This document shows positions 8,242-17,318 of a stretch of 64,000 nucleotides of DNA, piece after piece. How positions within the stretch are numbered: position 1 is the stretch's first letter; each line of letters opens with the position of its first letter. The notes beneath the pieces were generated by a model. The model had not been told where the DNA came from. It made no database searches and was given only the letters and a program-made list of their open reading frames with translations. Origin of the DNA: CAUPWF01 sp964367905 (lineage in GTDB: Bacteria; Bacillota; Clostridia; Lachnospirales; Lachnospiraceae); assembly GCA_964367905.1 (NCBI GenBank), contig CAYIZP010000014.1, positions 4,942 through 68,941 of the forward strand, read 5' to 3'. The position numbers and the translations under genes were made by a program.

Positions 8242-8727
8242 GTGGGATTATTTGGAAAACTATTTAGTGAAAAAGAGAAAGAGTTGTATTCCCCTATTGT
8301 GGGCAAGGCGGTGAAGCTATCTGAGGTGAGTGATCCGACATTCGGAGAAGGAATGTTGGGGAAAGGGGTAGCAATTTTGCCAGAGGGAACAGAAGTGTTA
8401 TCTCCATGTGACGGTGTGATTGAGGTAATGTTCGAGACTGGTCATGCAGTGAGTATTAAGACGAGTTACGGAGCTGAGGTTTTGATTCATGTAGGATTAG
8501 ACACGGTAAGCCTTAAGGGAGAACATTTTGATGTACATGTAAAGGCTGGTGACACTGTGACGAAAGGACAGAAGTTGATTACAGTGGATATCGAAGCAGT
8601 AAAAGCAAAGGGATTCGATGTGATAACACCGATGATTATCTGTAATACGGATGATTATGCAAAGGTAAATACATATGTGGACAAATCGGTAACGAACTCG
8701 GATGTAGTAATCGGAATTGTGGAATAG
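8242..8727 (+). CDS. PTS sugar transporter subunit IIA (glucose/GlcNAc type)
   Basis: This 161-residue EIIA(Glc)-family protein passes phosphate from HPr to the EIIB domain. A GTG start follows AAGGAGG with good spacing, immediately after the antiterminator stop. The phospho-accepting histidine is His83 in LIHVGLDTV, with the second conserved His68 in GHAVSI. It sits directly before the EIICB gene, so transport needs both products. As a free-standing EIIA it may also be the source of phosphate for PRD1 of the antiterminator. Confidence 0.92.
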   Translation: MGLFGKLFSEKEKELYSPIVGKAVKLSEVSDPTFGEGMLGKGVAILPEGTEVLSPCDGVIEVMFETGHAVSIKTSYGAEVLIHVGLDTVSLKGEHFDVHVKAGDTVTKGQKLITVDIEAVKAKGFDVITPMIICNTDDYAKVNTYVDKSVTNSDVVIGIVE

Positions 8728-8810
8728 ATAAACCACAAGAAAGAACAAGGTAATAAAGTCATTGTGGGTCGATGGCTTATTATATATCAAACATAAGGAG
8801 GAATGAAGGT

Positions 8811-10238
8811 ATGAAATTTTTACAGAGAATAGGTAGAGCATTGATGCTACCAGTAGCAGCATTACCAATCGCGGGTGTTTTAATGGGGATTGGTTATTGG
8901 ATTGACCCTACAGGTTGGGGAGCGAATAACATATTGGCGCTATTATTGATTAAATCAGGTTCGATTCTAATTGATAACATGTCTATCTTATTTGCTATTG
9001 GGGTAGCAATTGGTATGTCAAAAGATTCAGAAGGTACAGCGGGACTTGCTGGTTTTATCGCATTTACGACCATTACAACGATGCTAGGAGCAGGGGTTGT
9101 AGGATTGATCGTAGGTGGAGATGCACCTCTAGCATTTACAAAGATTAACAACCAATTTATCGGTATCTTATCAGGGGTTATCGCAGCTGGTTGTTATGAT
9201 CGTTTCTATCAAACAGAATTACCAGCAGCACTCGGTTTCTTTAATGGACGCCGTAGTGTGCCGATTGTAACGGTTGTTGCATCATTAATCGTATGTGTGC
9301 CATTGTATTTTATTTGGCCAATTTTGTATAATGGTTTGGTAGCATTGGGAGAGGGAATCCTAGGAATGGGAGCAGTAGGAGCAGGTCTTTATGGATTCTT
9401 GAACCGTTTATTAATCCCAACTGGATTACACCATGCGTTGAACTCAGTATTCTGGTTTGATGTTGCAGGAGTGAGTGATCTCGGTAAATTCTGGGGTAGC
9501 GTTGAAGGTGGAGTATTAGGACAAACAGGACAATATATGGCAGGTTTCTTCCCAGTTATGATGTTCGGTCTTCCAGCAGCAGCTTTAGCGATGTATCACA
9601 CAGCAAAGACTAAGAATAAGAAGATTGTAAGTGGTCTATTATTAGCAGCTTCATTTTCATCATTCTTTACAGGAATCACAGAGCCATTGGAATTTGCATT
9701 TATGTTCTTGGCTCCAGGATTATATCTAATCCATGCAGTATTGACAGGACTTTCTTGCTTCGTAGTAGCATTACTTCCAACACGTGCTGGATTTAATTTC
9801 AGTGCAGGTCTTGTTGACTGGGTATTATCATTTAAGGCACCATTTGCGGTACAACCTTGGATGTTGTTGATTGTAGGATTAGTTGTAGGGGTAATCTACT
9901 ATGTGATCTTCCGTTTTGCAATTCAGATGTGGAATCTTAAGACACCAGGTCGTGAAGACGATATCGAAGGTGAAGAGAAGATTGAAATCGCAACAAACGA
10001 TTATGGAGCATTGGCAGTAGAATTATTAGCGGGACTTGGTGGAGCGGAGAATATCAGTGCAGCATCAAACTGCGTATCTAGACTACGTGTAGAAGTAAAA
10101 GACCGTCTATTAGTAGATGAGAAGAAATTGAAAGCTACAGGAGTTGCAGGGGTGATTCGTCCAAGTAAGAACACAGTTCAGATTATCATCGGAACAAAAG
10201 TTCAGTTCGTAGCAGATGAATTTACAAAGTTACTATAA
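8811..10238 (+). CDS. nagE: PTS EIICB, N-acetylglucosamine type
   Basis: This 475-residue permease takes up and phosphorylates a sugar. AAGGAGG 9 bases upstream fixes the ATG. The EIIC part (about residues 1-375) starts RIGRALMLPVAALPIAG and carries TGLHHALNS, GITEPLEF and GFNFSAGLVDWVLSF, all resembling NagE-type permeases. The EIIB domain (about 400-475) has the phosphocysteine in NCVSRLRVEV. No EIIA domain is fused; the separate gene upstream supplies it. Canonical nagA and nagB follow, which supports GlcNAc as the main substrate. Related hexoses cannot be excluded by sequence. Confidence 0.88.
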   Translation: MKFLQRIGRALMLPVAALPIAGVLMGIGYWIDPTGWGANNILALLLIKSGSILIDNMSILFAIGVAIGMSKDSEGTAGLAGFIAFTTITTMLGAGVVGLIVGGDAPLAFTKINNQFIGILSGVIAAGCYDRFYQTELPAALGFFNGRRSVPIVTVVASLIVCVPLYFIWPILYNGLVALGEGILGMGAVGAGLYGFLNRLLIPTGLHHALNSVFWFDVAGVSDLGKFWGSVEGGVLGQTGQYMAGFFPVMMFGLPAAALAMYHTAKTKNKKIVSGLLLAASFSSFFTGITEPLEFAFMFLAPGLYLIHAVLTGLSCFVVALLPTRAGFNFSAGLVDWVLSFKAPFAVQPWMLLIVGLVVGVIYYVIFRFAIQMWNLKTPGREDDIEGEEKIEIATNDYGALAVELLAGLGGAENISAASNCVSRLRVEVKDRLLVDEKKLKATGVAGVIRPSKNTVQIIIGTKVQFVADEFTKLL

Positions 10239-10283
10239 GTAGAAGTTTTACTTTGACCCACAAAGTAATTTAGGGAAGAGATT

Positions 10284-10329
10284 GGGGACGGGGGAGATGT
10301 GAGCGAAGGCTCATCCTTCCCTCGTCCCC
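10284..10329. repeat. GGGGACG-type hairpin repeat, copy 1
   Basis: An imperfect palindrome starts GGGGACGGGGGAGATG, has a central TGAGC-GAAG-GCTCA hairpin and ends CTCGTCCCC. It lies between the EIICB and second nagA genes, so it may be an internal attenuator. It is one of six related elements in this window. Confidence 0.75.
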
Positions 10330-10361
10330 TTCTTCTACAGCATTCAGGAAAGGGGAAAAAG

Positions 10362-11483
10362 ATGTTAATTAAAAATGGAACAATATTTGTCGATGGAGCA
10401 TTTATCAAATCGGATATGAAGGTTTCAGATGGTGTAATTACAGAAATTGCAGAAAATATAAGTGAAAAGAATGAGGAAGTACTAGATTGTAGTGGAAAAC
10501 GCATTGTTCCAGGGATGGTTGATGTCCATACACATGGATGTATCGGGTATGATTTTACCATATCTTCTCAAGAAGAAATACAAGAAATGTTGGATTTTTA
10601 TGCAAAAATTGGGACAACTTCGGTATTGGCTACGGTTATGACGGGGCCAAAAGATGTGCTAGAGGGGGCCATGACGAGGATATCGGCATGGGCTCAAAAG
10701 GAAGGTACTTCTTGCAAAATCGAGGGAATCCACATGGAGGGACCTTTTTTTGCTTCAGCGAAGAAGGGAGCACATGATGAACATTGTCTCTTGAACCCAG
10801 ATATTGAGTTTTTCAAAGAATTGCAGTCCCTCTGCAATGGTATCATCCGATTGGTTGCAATTGACCCAGACCTAGAGGGTTCAGAGGAATTTATCAAGGA
10901 ATTCAAAGATCAATTGACAATCTCACTAGGACATAGTGCATGTAACTATGACACAGCCATGCGGGCGTTTGGTTGGGGGGCATCTCATGTAACTCATCTA
11001 TTCAATGCAATGCTTCCGATGAACCATCGTGAGCCAGGGCTGATTGGGGCATTTTCAGATGCAGAAGCTCAGGCTGAAATCATATGCGACGGATTTCATA
11101 TCCATCCAAGTGCAATCCGTCTGATGTTTGATGCCAACCCAGGAAAGATGATGTTAATCTCAGACACTATCAGTGCTATGGGACTACCAGATGGCGATTA
11201 TTTGAGTGGTGGATTGGACGTAAAGGTTGTCAATGGAGAAGCACGTCTTGAAAGTGGCACCATAGCGGGGGCTACAAAGTCCTTGTATCAAGGAGTACAG
11301 AATGCGATTGCATTTGGCATTCAACCAGAGGTTGCAATTTTAAGTGCAACAGAAAGGCCAGCGAAATCCGTTGGAATAGAATCAAAATGTGGAAAGATAC
11401 AAGTTGGAAGGAAGGCAGATTTTCTGATTGTTGACAATGAGTATAACTTAGAGTTGGTATATGTATCAGGCAATTTGGTTTAA
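10362..11483 (+). CDS. nagA: N-acetylglucosamine-6-phosphate deacetylase
   Basis: This 373-residue enzyme hydrolyses N-acetylglucosamine 6-phosphate to glucosamine 6-phosphate and acetate in the cytoplasm. Conserved motifs are DVHTHG, HMEGPFF, LGHSACNYD, VTHLFNAM, NHREPG, DGFHIHP and the catalytic aspartate in LISDTISAMG. Unlike the copy at 1166 it keeps the DGxH histidine, so I call this the canonical enzyme. The start was set at the ATG after AGGAAAGGGG; upstream codons run into the hairpin repeat. It follows the transporter and precedes nagB with an 18-base gap, so it forms the core of GlcNAc breakdown. Confidence 0.93.
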   Translation: MLIKNGTIFVDGAFIKSDMKVSDGVITEIAENISEKNEEVLDCSGKRIVPGMVDVHTHGCIGYDFTISSQEEIQEMLDFYAKIGTTSVLATVMTGPKDVLEGAMTRISAWAQKEGTSCKIEGIHMEGPFFASAKKGAHDEHCLLNPDIEFFKELQSLCNGIIRLVAIDPDLEGSEEFIKEFKDQLTISLGHSACNYDTAMRAFGWGASHVTHLFNAMLPMNHREPGLIGAFSDAEAQAEIICDGFHIHPSAIRLMFDANPGKMMLISDTISAMGLPDGDYLSGGLDVKVVNGEARLESGTIAGATKSLYQGVQNAIAFGIQPEVAILSATERPAKSVGIESKCGKIQVGRKADFLIVDNEYNLELVYVSGNLV

Positions 11484-11501
11484 GGAAAAGGAGATAAATT
11501 T

Positions 11502-12215
11502 ATGAAGATTATTGAAGCAAAAAATTATGAAGATTTAAGTAGAAAGGTGGCGAATATTATATCCGCTCAAGTCATCTTGAATCCAAAGTGTGTGTTAGGA
11601 TTAGCAACAGGATCTACGCCTGTTGGAACATATAAACAATTGGTAGAGTGGTATGATAAGGGTGATATAGATTTTTCGGCAACAACAAGTGTGAATCTAG
11701 ATGAGTACTGTGGACTGGCAGGAGATAATGAGCAGAGTTATCGTTATTTTATGGATCACAACTTATTCAATCATATCAATATTAAGAAGGAAAATACGTA
11801 TGTACCAAATGGATTGGCAACGAATTACGAAGAAGAGTGTGTGCGATATGATGCTCTAATCAGTGATTTGGGAGGAGTGGATCTTCAGCTACTCGGAATT
11901 GGAACCAATGGCCATATTGGGTTCAATGAACCAGATAATGAGTTTGAAAAGATGACACATGTTGTTGAGTTGGGAGAATCAACCATAGAAGCAAATTCCA
12001 GATTCTTCGAGACCTTGGATGATGTTCCAAAATCTGCACTTACCATGGGAATCAAAGCGATTATGCAAGCGAAGAAAATCTTACTTGTAGCAAATGGATC
12101 AAAGAAAGAATCAATCCTGAAAGAAGCACTATATGGACCGATCACACCACATGTGCCAGCATCAGTATTGCAATTACATTCAGACCTGACTGTAGTTTGT
12201 TGTTGGAATGATTAA
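11502..12215 (+). CDS. nagB: glucosamine-6-phosphate deaminase
   Basis: This 237-residue enzyme converts glucosamine 6-phosphate to fructose 6-phosphate and ammonia. Motifs seen are LATGSTPVGTY, NLDEYCGL and GIGTNGHIGFNEP with the catalytic glutamate present, plus a complete C-terminus ending near LHSDLTVVC. Asn in the NGH motif is usual in Gram-positive NagB proteins. It is the last gene of the PTS/nag operon and is closed by a hairpin repeat shared with the convergent propeller gene. Confidence 0.93.
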   Translation: MKIIEAKNYEDLSRKVANIISAQVILNPKCVLGLATGSTPVGTYKQLVEWYDKGDIDFSATTSVNLDEYCGLAGDNEQSYRYFMDHNLFNHINIKKENTYVPNGLATNYEEECVRYDALISDLGGVDLQLLGIGTNGHIGFNEPDNEFEKMTHVVELGESTIEANSRFFETLDDVPKSALTMGIKAIMQAKKILLVANGSKKESILKEALYGPITPHVPASVLQLHSDLTVVCCWND

Positions 12216-12220
12216 GAATA

Positions 12221-12265
12221 GGGGACAGTGGTAGGATGAGCTTAGCTCATATCTCCGCTGTCCCC
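12221..12265. repeat. GGGGACA-type hairpin repeat, copy 2; convergent terminator
   Basis: It starts GGGGACAGTGG, has GATGAGC-TTA-GCTCAT at the centre and ends CGCTGTCCCC. It fills the space between nagB (plus) and the propeller gene (minus), so it probably ends both transcripts. Confidence 0.75.
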
Positions 12266-12270
12266 AAACC

Positions 12271-14169
12271 TTAGAATGTTATACTATCTACCAATTCGAA
12301 GGTATCAAAGTCATATTTCTGCAAATCACCACCAGAGGAGGTGTAGAAGTAATCTCCGATGTGTAATGCGCGATCTGGTGTAAAGGATAGAGCATCCAGG
12401 GTCTCCGCAATGGAGAAACCGTCTTCTTTATCCACGTTGACCAACATGTATCCAGAGAAGGTTAGGGCGTGTTCTACGTAAAAACCATCATCTTCTGAAA
12501 CCTCCGTGACTCCATATAGCTCAGCAGGAAATCCTAATAACATCTTTTCTTCATTGTAGTATACTGCTTTGTGGTCGTACAGCGCTTGGCTATGGCTTGA
12601 GAGCTCACCCAAGATAAAGTTATTCCGCTCGATTGGATTGGTAGGGTCGCTTACATCGAATAAGGAAAGTTTTAAACCATCTTCAATGACACTGCCATAG
12701 TCATCAATAATAGTATTCACACCAATGCCGACCAAAGTATCTTCATCGATTGGGTGCATATACTCAGAGAATCCTGGTATCTTCAGTTCTCCTAGTACTT
12801 CCGGATTATATGGGTCTGATAAGTCGATGGCAAAAAGTGGATCTGTTTCCCGGAAGGTAACCATGTATCCCATATCGCCCATGAAGCGAACCGAGTAGAT
12901 TCGTTCACCAGGAGCTAACCCTTCTACATTTCCAACAATCTCTAAGTTCTCATCCAACACATATACGTTATTGATGCTATCATATTCTCCCCAGGAAGTA
13001 GTTGCAATACGGAAGTATCCATTATGCTCATCCATGGAGAATTGGCTTTCGATATACCCATCTACAGAGCCGTTTGCGACAGGGGTTATAGAGGTACCGT
13101 CTATGGAGAGTTTTGTAATGGTAACAGTATCATTATAAAATTGCTGGCCAGTAAGGTACATGGTATCTTGTGACATATACAGTTCTTCACCACCACCTAG
13201 AAGGGCACGGCTTTTGACTAATTCCATATCACCTAGATCTAGGGCAGTCACAATCGTATAGTTGTGTGGATAATCTGTTGGTATAATGCAGATGTCTTCA
13301 AGTGGAAGCGTTGTAGACGTCCCATCTTCACCGAAGATTGGCATAACACTATCCGGCGAGAAGCTATTATATTCTTCGTGCGTGTAATAATGGAGATTCA
13401 TATGTGATACAACATACACATGACCATCGCTTAGACGACTATTCGTATAGTATCCACTTGTGTGATATTCTTTTACAAGTTCCATCTCATTCGATTCGTT
13501 CATTTCATATATATTCATCCCCGTAAAATCCGTTGCAATATAGTGGTAGTCATTATCATAGGAATAATAGGTGTATAATACGACTAAAATTCCTTCGTGG
13601 ACAAAAATATCTTCTATATAGACTTCATCTGCATCAGCTTCGATAGAAACTTTATCAATAACAGTCATTTCTACTGGGTCAATCACGGATACACTGCCCT
13701 CCCAGGTTACACGATAGATGTAGTTGCCGTCGGTTTTTATAATATCACCTTCATCTACTGTAGTGACTTGATTGTTTGTAGTCGAATGAGAATCACTGGA
13801 GGTTACAGTTTCTGAAGAGGTGCTCGAACTAGCGTCTGAGGAAGCACCATCTGAGAGGGGTGCTTCTTCACCGACAGCAACGGATTCCTCCACTAGGCCA
13901 TCGACATCAGGGTAGTGGTCATCATACTCATTATAAGTATTATAATCAGCTATATAGTCGAATAGAGCTTCTTCACTTGTAGGCGAACTTAATACATCTT
14001 CATCCCCCACAACTTCCTTCACCGCATCAGGGAGTTCGGGGACAACCGTCGGCTCGGGTGTATTCAGGGCTTGATTTACAGAACCGAACATTGGGACGAC
14101 ATATCCGCATCCACCGAGTGAGAATGCAATTAGTAGGGACAAACAACTCATTTTCCATTTCTTTTTCAT
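12271..14169 (-). CDS. beta-propeller domain lipoprotein
   Basis: This is a 632-residue predicted surface lipoprotein. Residues 1-20 are a signal peptide, and Cys21 follows a lipobox-like LGGC. A low-complexity acidic and Ser/Thr-rich linker runs to about residue 130. The mature part opens with TTNNQVTTVDEGDIIKTDG, the hallmark start of the secreted beta-propeller family (PF09826 type), and continues in repeated beta strands to the end. Function in this family is unknown. It lies 94 bases downstream of the membrane-anchored sigma factor on the same strand, so the two may form a sensing unit at the cell surface. Confidence 0.85.
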   Translation of the reverse strand: MKKKWKMSCLSLLIAFSLGGCGYVVPMFGSVNQALNTPEPTVVPELPDAVKEVVGDEDVLSSPTSEEALFDYIADYNTYNEYDDHYPDVDGLVEESVAVGEEAPLSDGASSDASSSTSSETVTSSDSHSTTNNQVTTVDEGDIIKTDGNYIYRVTWEGSVSVIDPVEMTVIDKVSIEADADEVYIEDIFVHEGILVVLYTYYSYDNDYHYIATDFTGMNIYEMNESNEMELVKEYHTSGYYTNSRLSDGHVYVVSHMNLHYYTHEEYNSFSPDSVMPIFGEDGTSTTLPLEDICIIPTDYPHNYTIVTALDLGDMELVKSRALLGGGEELYMSQDTMYLTGQQFYNDTVTITKLSIDGTSITPVANGSVDGYIESQFSMDEHNGYFRIATTSWGEYDSINNVYVLDENLEIVGNVEGLAPGERIYSVRFMGDMGYMVTFRETDPLFAIDLSDPYNPEVLGELKIPGFSEYMHPIDEDTLVGIGVNTIIDDYGSVIEDGLKLSLFDVSDPTNPIERNNFILGELSSHSQALYDHKAVYYNEEKMLLGFPAELYGVTEVSEDDGFYVEHALTFSGYMLVNVDKEDGFSIAETLDALSFTPDRALHIGDYFYTSSGGDLQKYDFDTFELVDSITF

Positions 14170-14263
14170 AATCTACTACCTCCACTTTTGTATCAATTAT
14201 TGTTTCTATAATTATAAGACGTTTTTAGATACTTGTTTTGTTGGTAAAAATATAAAAATTATG

Positions 14264-15133
14264 TTATTTCTCTTGATTCCAAATTTTGATGGTGAACATG
14301 ATGCATACAAGCAATATTACACTCAAGATTATTTGGATGAAGTTTAAGTCTAAGTCGCTTATATCTTCATCTGTAGCATCTTTATCTGTAACATCTTCAG
14401 TTGCAATATCCTCTTGAATGGTATTTTCATCTGCTGCAGTACTTTCCTCTGAAGTGGTAGTACTTTCTTCTGAAGTGGTAGCACTTTCTTCTGAAGCTGT
14501 AGCACTTTCCTCCATTATATCTAAGCTAGATTCAACTTCGTAATTAGGTGGTATTTCTATGTATAGCGTAAGACTAAATAATGAGATTGTCAATACCAAG
14601 ATTAGGGAAGCTAGGGAAACCAATGCAACACGTAACTGTTTGATAGAGGTGTTGTATAGCCATTGGACGGTTCCTATAGGCTTATTAAGTGCTTTTGCAA
14701 TTTCCTTGTGGCTTAGGCCGCCTAATACTTTAAGAGTAACGATTTGTTTTTGCTTCTCATTTAATCCATCGATGAGAGAATAGTAGGTGTCCATATCTAC
14801 AAAATCAGAGATGTCTTTATCGATGATAGGAATTTCAGGCATATCATCGATTGAGATATTACGTCTTTCTCTTCGCAGAAGGCTGTAGCATTCATTTTGA
14901 ATTACCTTATAAAGCCAACTAAGCTCCCCCGTTTTGGGGAAGCTTTCTCGTTTTAATTTTATTAATTTTAGCATGACTTCTTGAACCACTTCTTTACTAT
15001 CTTCCTCATTTGACAGGATGGAAAAAGCAGTACTGAATAGAAATCTATAATGGTGAGTATATAATAATTCAATCCCATAGTTATCACCATTTTTAATCAA
15101 ATCAAATATTGTTGACATTTCTATTTTATTCAT
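14264..15133 (-). CDS. ECF-like RNA polymerase sigma factor with C-terminal membrane anchor
   Basis: This 289-residue protein starts as an ECF-type sigma factor: region 2 at about residues 20-95 (EEDSKEVVQEVMLKL, ELSWLYKVIQNECYSLLRRERR) and region 4 at about 118-168 (GGLSHKEIAKALNKPIGTVQ). A transmembrane helix follows directly (about 170-192). Then comes a 65-residue Ser/Thr/Glu linker with repeats of the type SEES(A/T)TT, then a second helix (about 264-282) and a short basic tail. The linker would be outside the cell. Thus sigma activity is tied to the membrane. The start codon is 8 bases after the htpG stop, so it is probably cotranscribed with htpG. The beta-propeller lipoprotein follows. 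Confidence 0.85.
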   Translation of the reverse strand: MNKIEMSTIFDLIKNGDNYGIELLYTHHYRFLFSTAFSILSNEEDSKEVVQEVMLKLIKLKRESFPKTGELSWLYKVIQNECYSLLRRERRNISIDDMPEIPIIDKDISDFVDMDTYYSLIDGLNEKQKQIVTLKVLGGLSHKEIAKALNKPIGTVQWLYNTSIKQLRVALVSLASLILVLTISLFSLTLYIEIPPNYEVESSLDIMEESATASEESATTSEESTTTSEESTAADENTIQEDIATEDVTDKDATDEDISDLDLNFIQIILSVILLVCIMFTIKIWNQEK

Positions 15134-15141
15134 AGGATACC

Positions 15142-17208
15142 CTATACTAATCTCATCATGATTTCATTGCTGCGTGCGATGAAGTTTGTCATTGCATCAG
15201 CATCTAAAGGCTTGTTCGATAACAATGCTAGATCATAAAGTTGTTTACAAATCAACTCTGTAGTTTCTCCTTCGTTATTATCAAGGATGTATTGAACTAA
15301 TTTATGGTTAGCATTTAGAACCAATGTATAGTCATCTCCACCAAACATGCTTGGATCCATACCCATCATGGCATATTGTTTCATCATCTCCTGCATACGG
15401 CGAGATTGCTCTGAAGAAGTAAGCATAGCAGCTACATTCGCAGCCTTTAGTTTTTCAACTTTTACAGTTACTTTTTCTTTGTTTAATGCTTTTTTAAATA
15501 CTTCTGTAAGACCAGTAGATTTTTCTTCTAAGTCTTTTACATCATCTTCACTAGATTCTTCTTTGAAGGTATCTGTAAGGTCACCGTCAATACGCTCGAA
15601 TTTGATGGTATCGTTACGTTGCTCTAATTGGGAGATGAATGGAGTATCAATGTTGTGTGTTAAGATTACCGCATCCATTTCTTCTTCACGGAACATGTTG
15701 ATGTATTGACTCTGCTGTTGTTCGTCTGTTACGTAGAACACGGTTGTTTTTTCAGGTTCTTTTGATGCATCATCTGTAGAGGATTCAACAACTTCATCTG
15801 TATTTTCTTCTGGTGCTTCAAGGGAACCGCCATTTTTTGCTATATAATCTTTTAATGTAAGATACTCATGATCTAGATTCTTAAATAGAATGTAATCATT
15901 CATCTTGTCGCAGAATTTATCATCCTTTAGGCAACCAAATTTAATAAATGGGCTGATGTCATCCCAGTAACTTTCATAAGCTTCTCTATCTGTCTTACAC
16001 ATTCCTGATAATTTATCTGCAACCTTCTTCGAGATATAATCTGAAATCTTAGTAACAAATCCATCGTTTTGAAGTGCACTACGTGATACATTTAGTGGCA
16101 AGTCTGGGCAGTCGATGACACCTTTTAGAAGAAGTAGGTACTCAGGGATAACTTCCTTGATGTTGTCGGCGATAAATACTTGGTTGTTATATAGTTTAAT
16201 CTTTCCTTCGATTGATTCATATTCAGTGTTAATCTTAGGGAAGTAAAGAATTCCTTTTAGATTAAATGGATAGTCCATGTTTAGGTGGATCCAGAATAAA
16301 GGTTCTTTGTAATCCATGAAGACTTTGCGGTAGAATTCGATATAGTCTTCTTTGCTGCATTCATTTGGATGTTTTGTCCATAGAGGAGCTGTATCGCTTA
16401 TGGAAACAGGGCGTTTGTTGATCTTTACTTTATCAACAGCAGGAGAAACTTCAACCATTTTCTTCTCGCCATCTTCGCTTTCTTCCTCTTCAAATTTTGC
16501 CTCCTCATGAATACGTTCCACTACGACATCTTCATCATGAAGTTCTGATTCTAAGATTGTTTCATATTCTTGTTCTGCATTCTCTTTATCCAAGAAGATT
16601 TCCACTGGCATAAATGAACAGTACTTGCTGATAACTTCTTTTGCGCGGTATTCATTTGCAAATTCTAAGCTATCTTCATTTAAGAATAGTGTGATTTCTG
16701 TTCCAACTGTTGTCTTTGTTCCTTCTTCAATCTCATATTCTGTTCCACCATCACAGTTCCAGTGTACAGCTGTAGCACCATCTTTGTAAGATAAGGTGTC
16801 GATTGTAACATGTTCCGCTACCATGAACGCAGAGTAGAATCCTAGACCGAAATGTCCGATGATTTGGTCTTCGTTTGTTTTATCTTTATATTTCTCCAAG
16901 AAGTCTGTAGCTCCTGAAAAAGCAATTTGAGTAATATATTCTTCCACTTCATCGGCAGTCATCCCTAGACCAGTATCGATGAATTTTAGAGTTTTCTCCT
17001 CTGGATTCACGAATATTTGAATCTTAGATTTGTAGTCGTCAGAGAATTCGTATTCACCCATCATCTCTAGTTTTTTCAATTTTGTAATTGCATCACAACC
17101 ATTTGAGATTAACTCTCGAAAGAAAATATCATGGTCTGAATACATCCATTTCTTTATAATAGGAAAAATATTTTCACTGTTAATTGATAGATTTCCACGT
17201 TTTGACAT
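15142..17208 (-). CDS. htpG: chaperone HtpG (Hsp90)
   Basis: This 688-residue Hsp90 ATPase assists folding of client proteins in the cytoplasm. The N-terminal GHKL ATPase domain shows FFRELISNGCDAITKL, FIDTGLGMTADEV, TQIAFSGA and IIGHFGLGFYSAFMV. The middle domain has a conserved SRSALQND region. It is slightly longer than E. coli HtpG because of an acidic stretch near residue 240 and another near 480. The ATG was chosen 9 bases after GGAG; an in-frame GTG four codons upstream overlaps that site. A consensus promoter and a CIRCE-like element lie upstream. The sigma factor gene follows at 8 bases. Confidence 0.95.
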   Translation of the reverse strand: MSKRGNLSINSENIFPIIKKWMYSDHDIFFRELISNGCDAITKLKKLEMMGEYEFSDDYKSKIQIFVNPEEKTLKFIDTGLGMTADEVEEYITQIAFSGATDFLEKYKDKTNEDQIIGHFGLGFYSAFMVAEHVTIDTLSYKDGATAVHWNCDGGTEYEIEEGTKTTVGTEITLFLNEDSLEFANEYRAKEVISKYCSFMPVEIFLDKENAEQEYETILESELHDEDVVVERIHEEAKFEEEESEDGEKKMVEVSPAVDKVKINKRPVSISDTAPLWTKHPNECSKEDYIEFYRKVFMDYKEPLFWIHLNMDYPFNLKGILYFPKINTEYESIEGKIKLYNNQVFIADNIKEVIPEYLLLLKGVIDCPDLPLNVSRSALQNDGFVTKISDYISKKVADKLSGMCKTDREAYESYWDDISPFIKFGCLKDDKFCDKMNDYILFKNLDHEYLTLKDYIAKNGGSLEAPEENTDEVVESSTDDASKEPEKTTVFYVTDEQQQSQYINMFREEEMDAVILTHNIDTPFISQLEQRNDTIKFERIDGDLTDTFKEESSEDDVKDLEEKSTGLTEVFKKALNKEKVTVKVEKLKAANVAAMLTSSEQSRRMQEMMKQYAMMGMDPSMFGGDDYTLVLNANHKLVQYILDNNEGETTELICKQLYDLALLSNKPLDADAMTNFIARSNEIMMRLV

Positions 17209-17251
17209 AATAATAAACACTCCTTTTATTTGATTTTTTTATCTAGATAAC

Positions 17252-17280
17252 ATTGTAATACGAGAAAAAGCAAATGTCAA
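17252..17280 (-). promoter_or_regulatory. sigma-A promoter of htpG
   Basis: On the minus strand: TTGACA, 17 bases, TACAAT. It lies about 45 bases upstream of the htpG start. Confidence 0.8.
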
Positions 17281-17287
17281 GAAAAAG

Positions 17288-17314
17288 TTAGCACTCTTAT
17301 CAAAAGAGTGCTAA
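17288..17314. promoter_or_regulatory. CIRCE element (HrcA operator), also a hairpin terminator
   Basis: TTAGCACTC, 9 bases, GAGTGCTAA is an exact match to the CIRCE consensus bound by the heat-shock repressor HrcA. It sits 7 bases upstream of the htpG -35 box. On the minus strand it also forms an 11-bp stem followed by CTTTTTCTT just after the stop of the DUF5721 gene, so it may serve as that gene's terminator as well. Confidence 0.8.
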
Positions 17315-17318
17315 CAAA

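Noticed and set aside
14170..14263. ECF promoter for the beta-propeller gene
   Set aside because: CGTC and TATAAT are present, but no -35 motif at the expected distance could be found.
17288..17314. Hairpin as a plain terminator only
   Set aside because: The exact 9-9-9 CIRCE match beside a chaperone promoter is too specific to dismiss, so both roles are kept.
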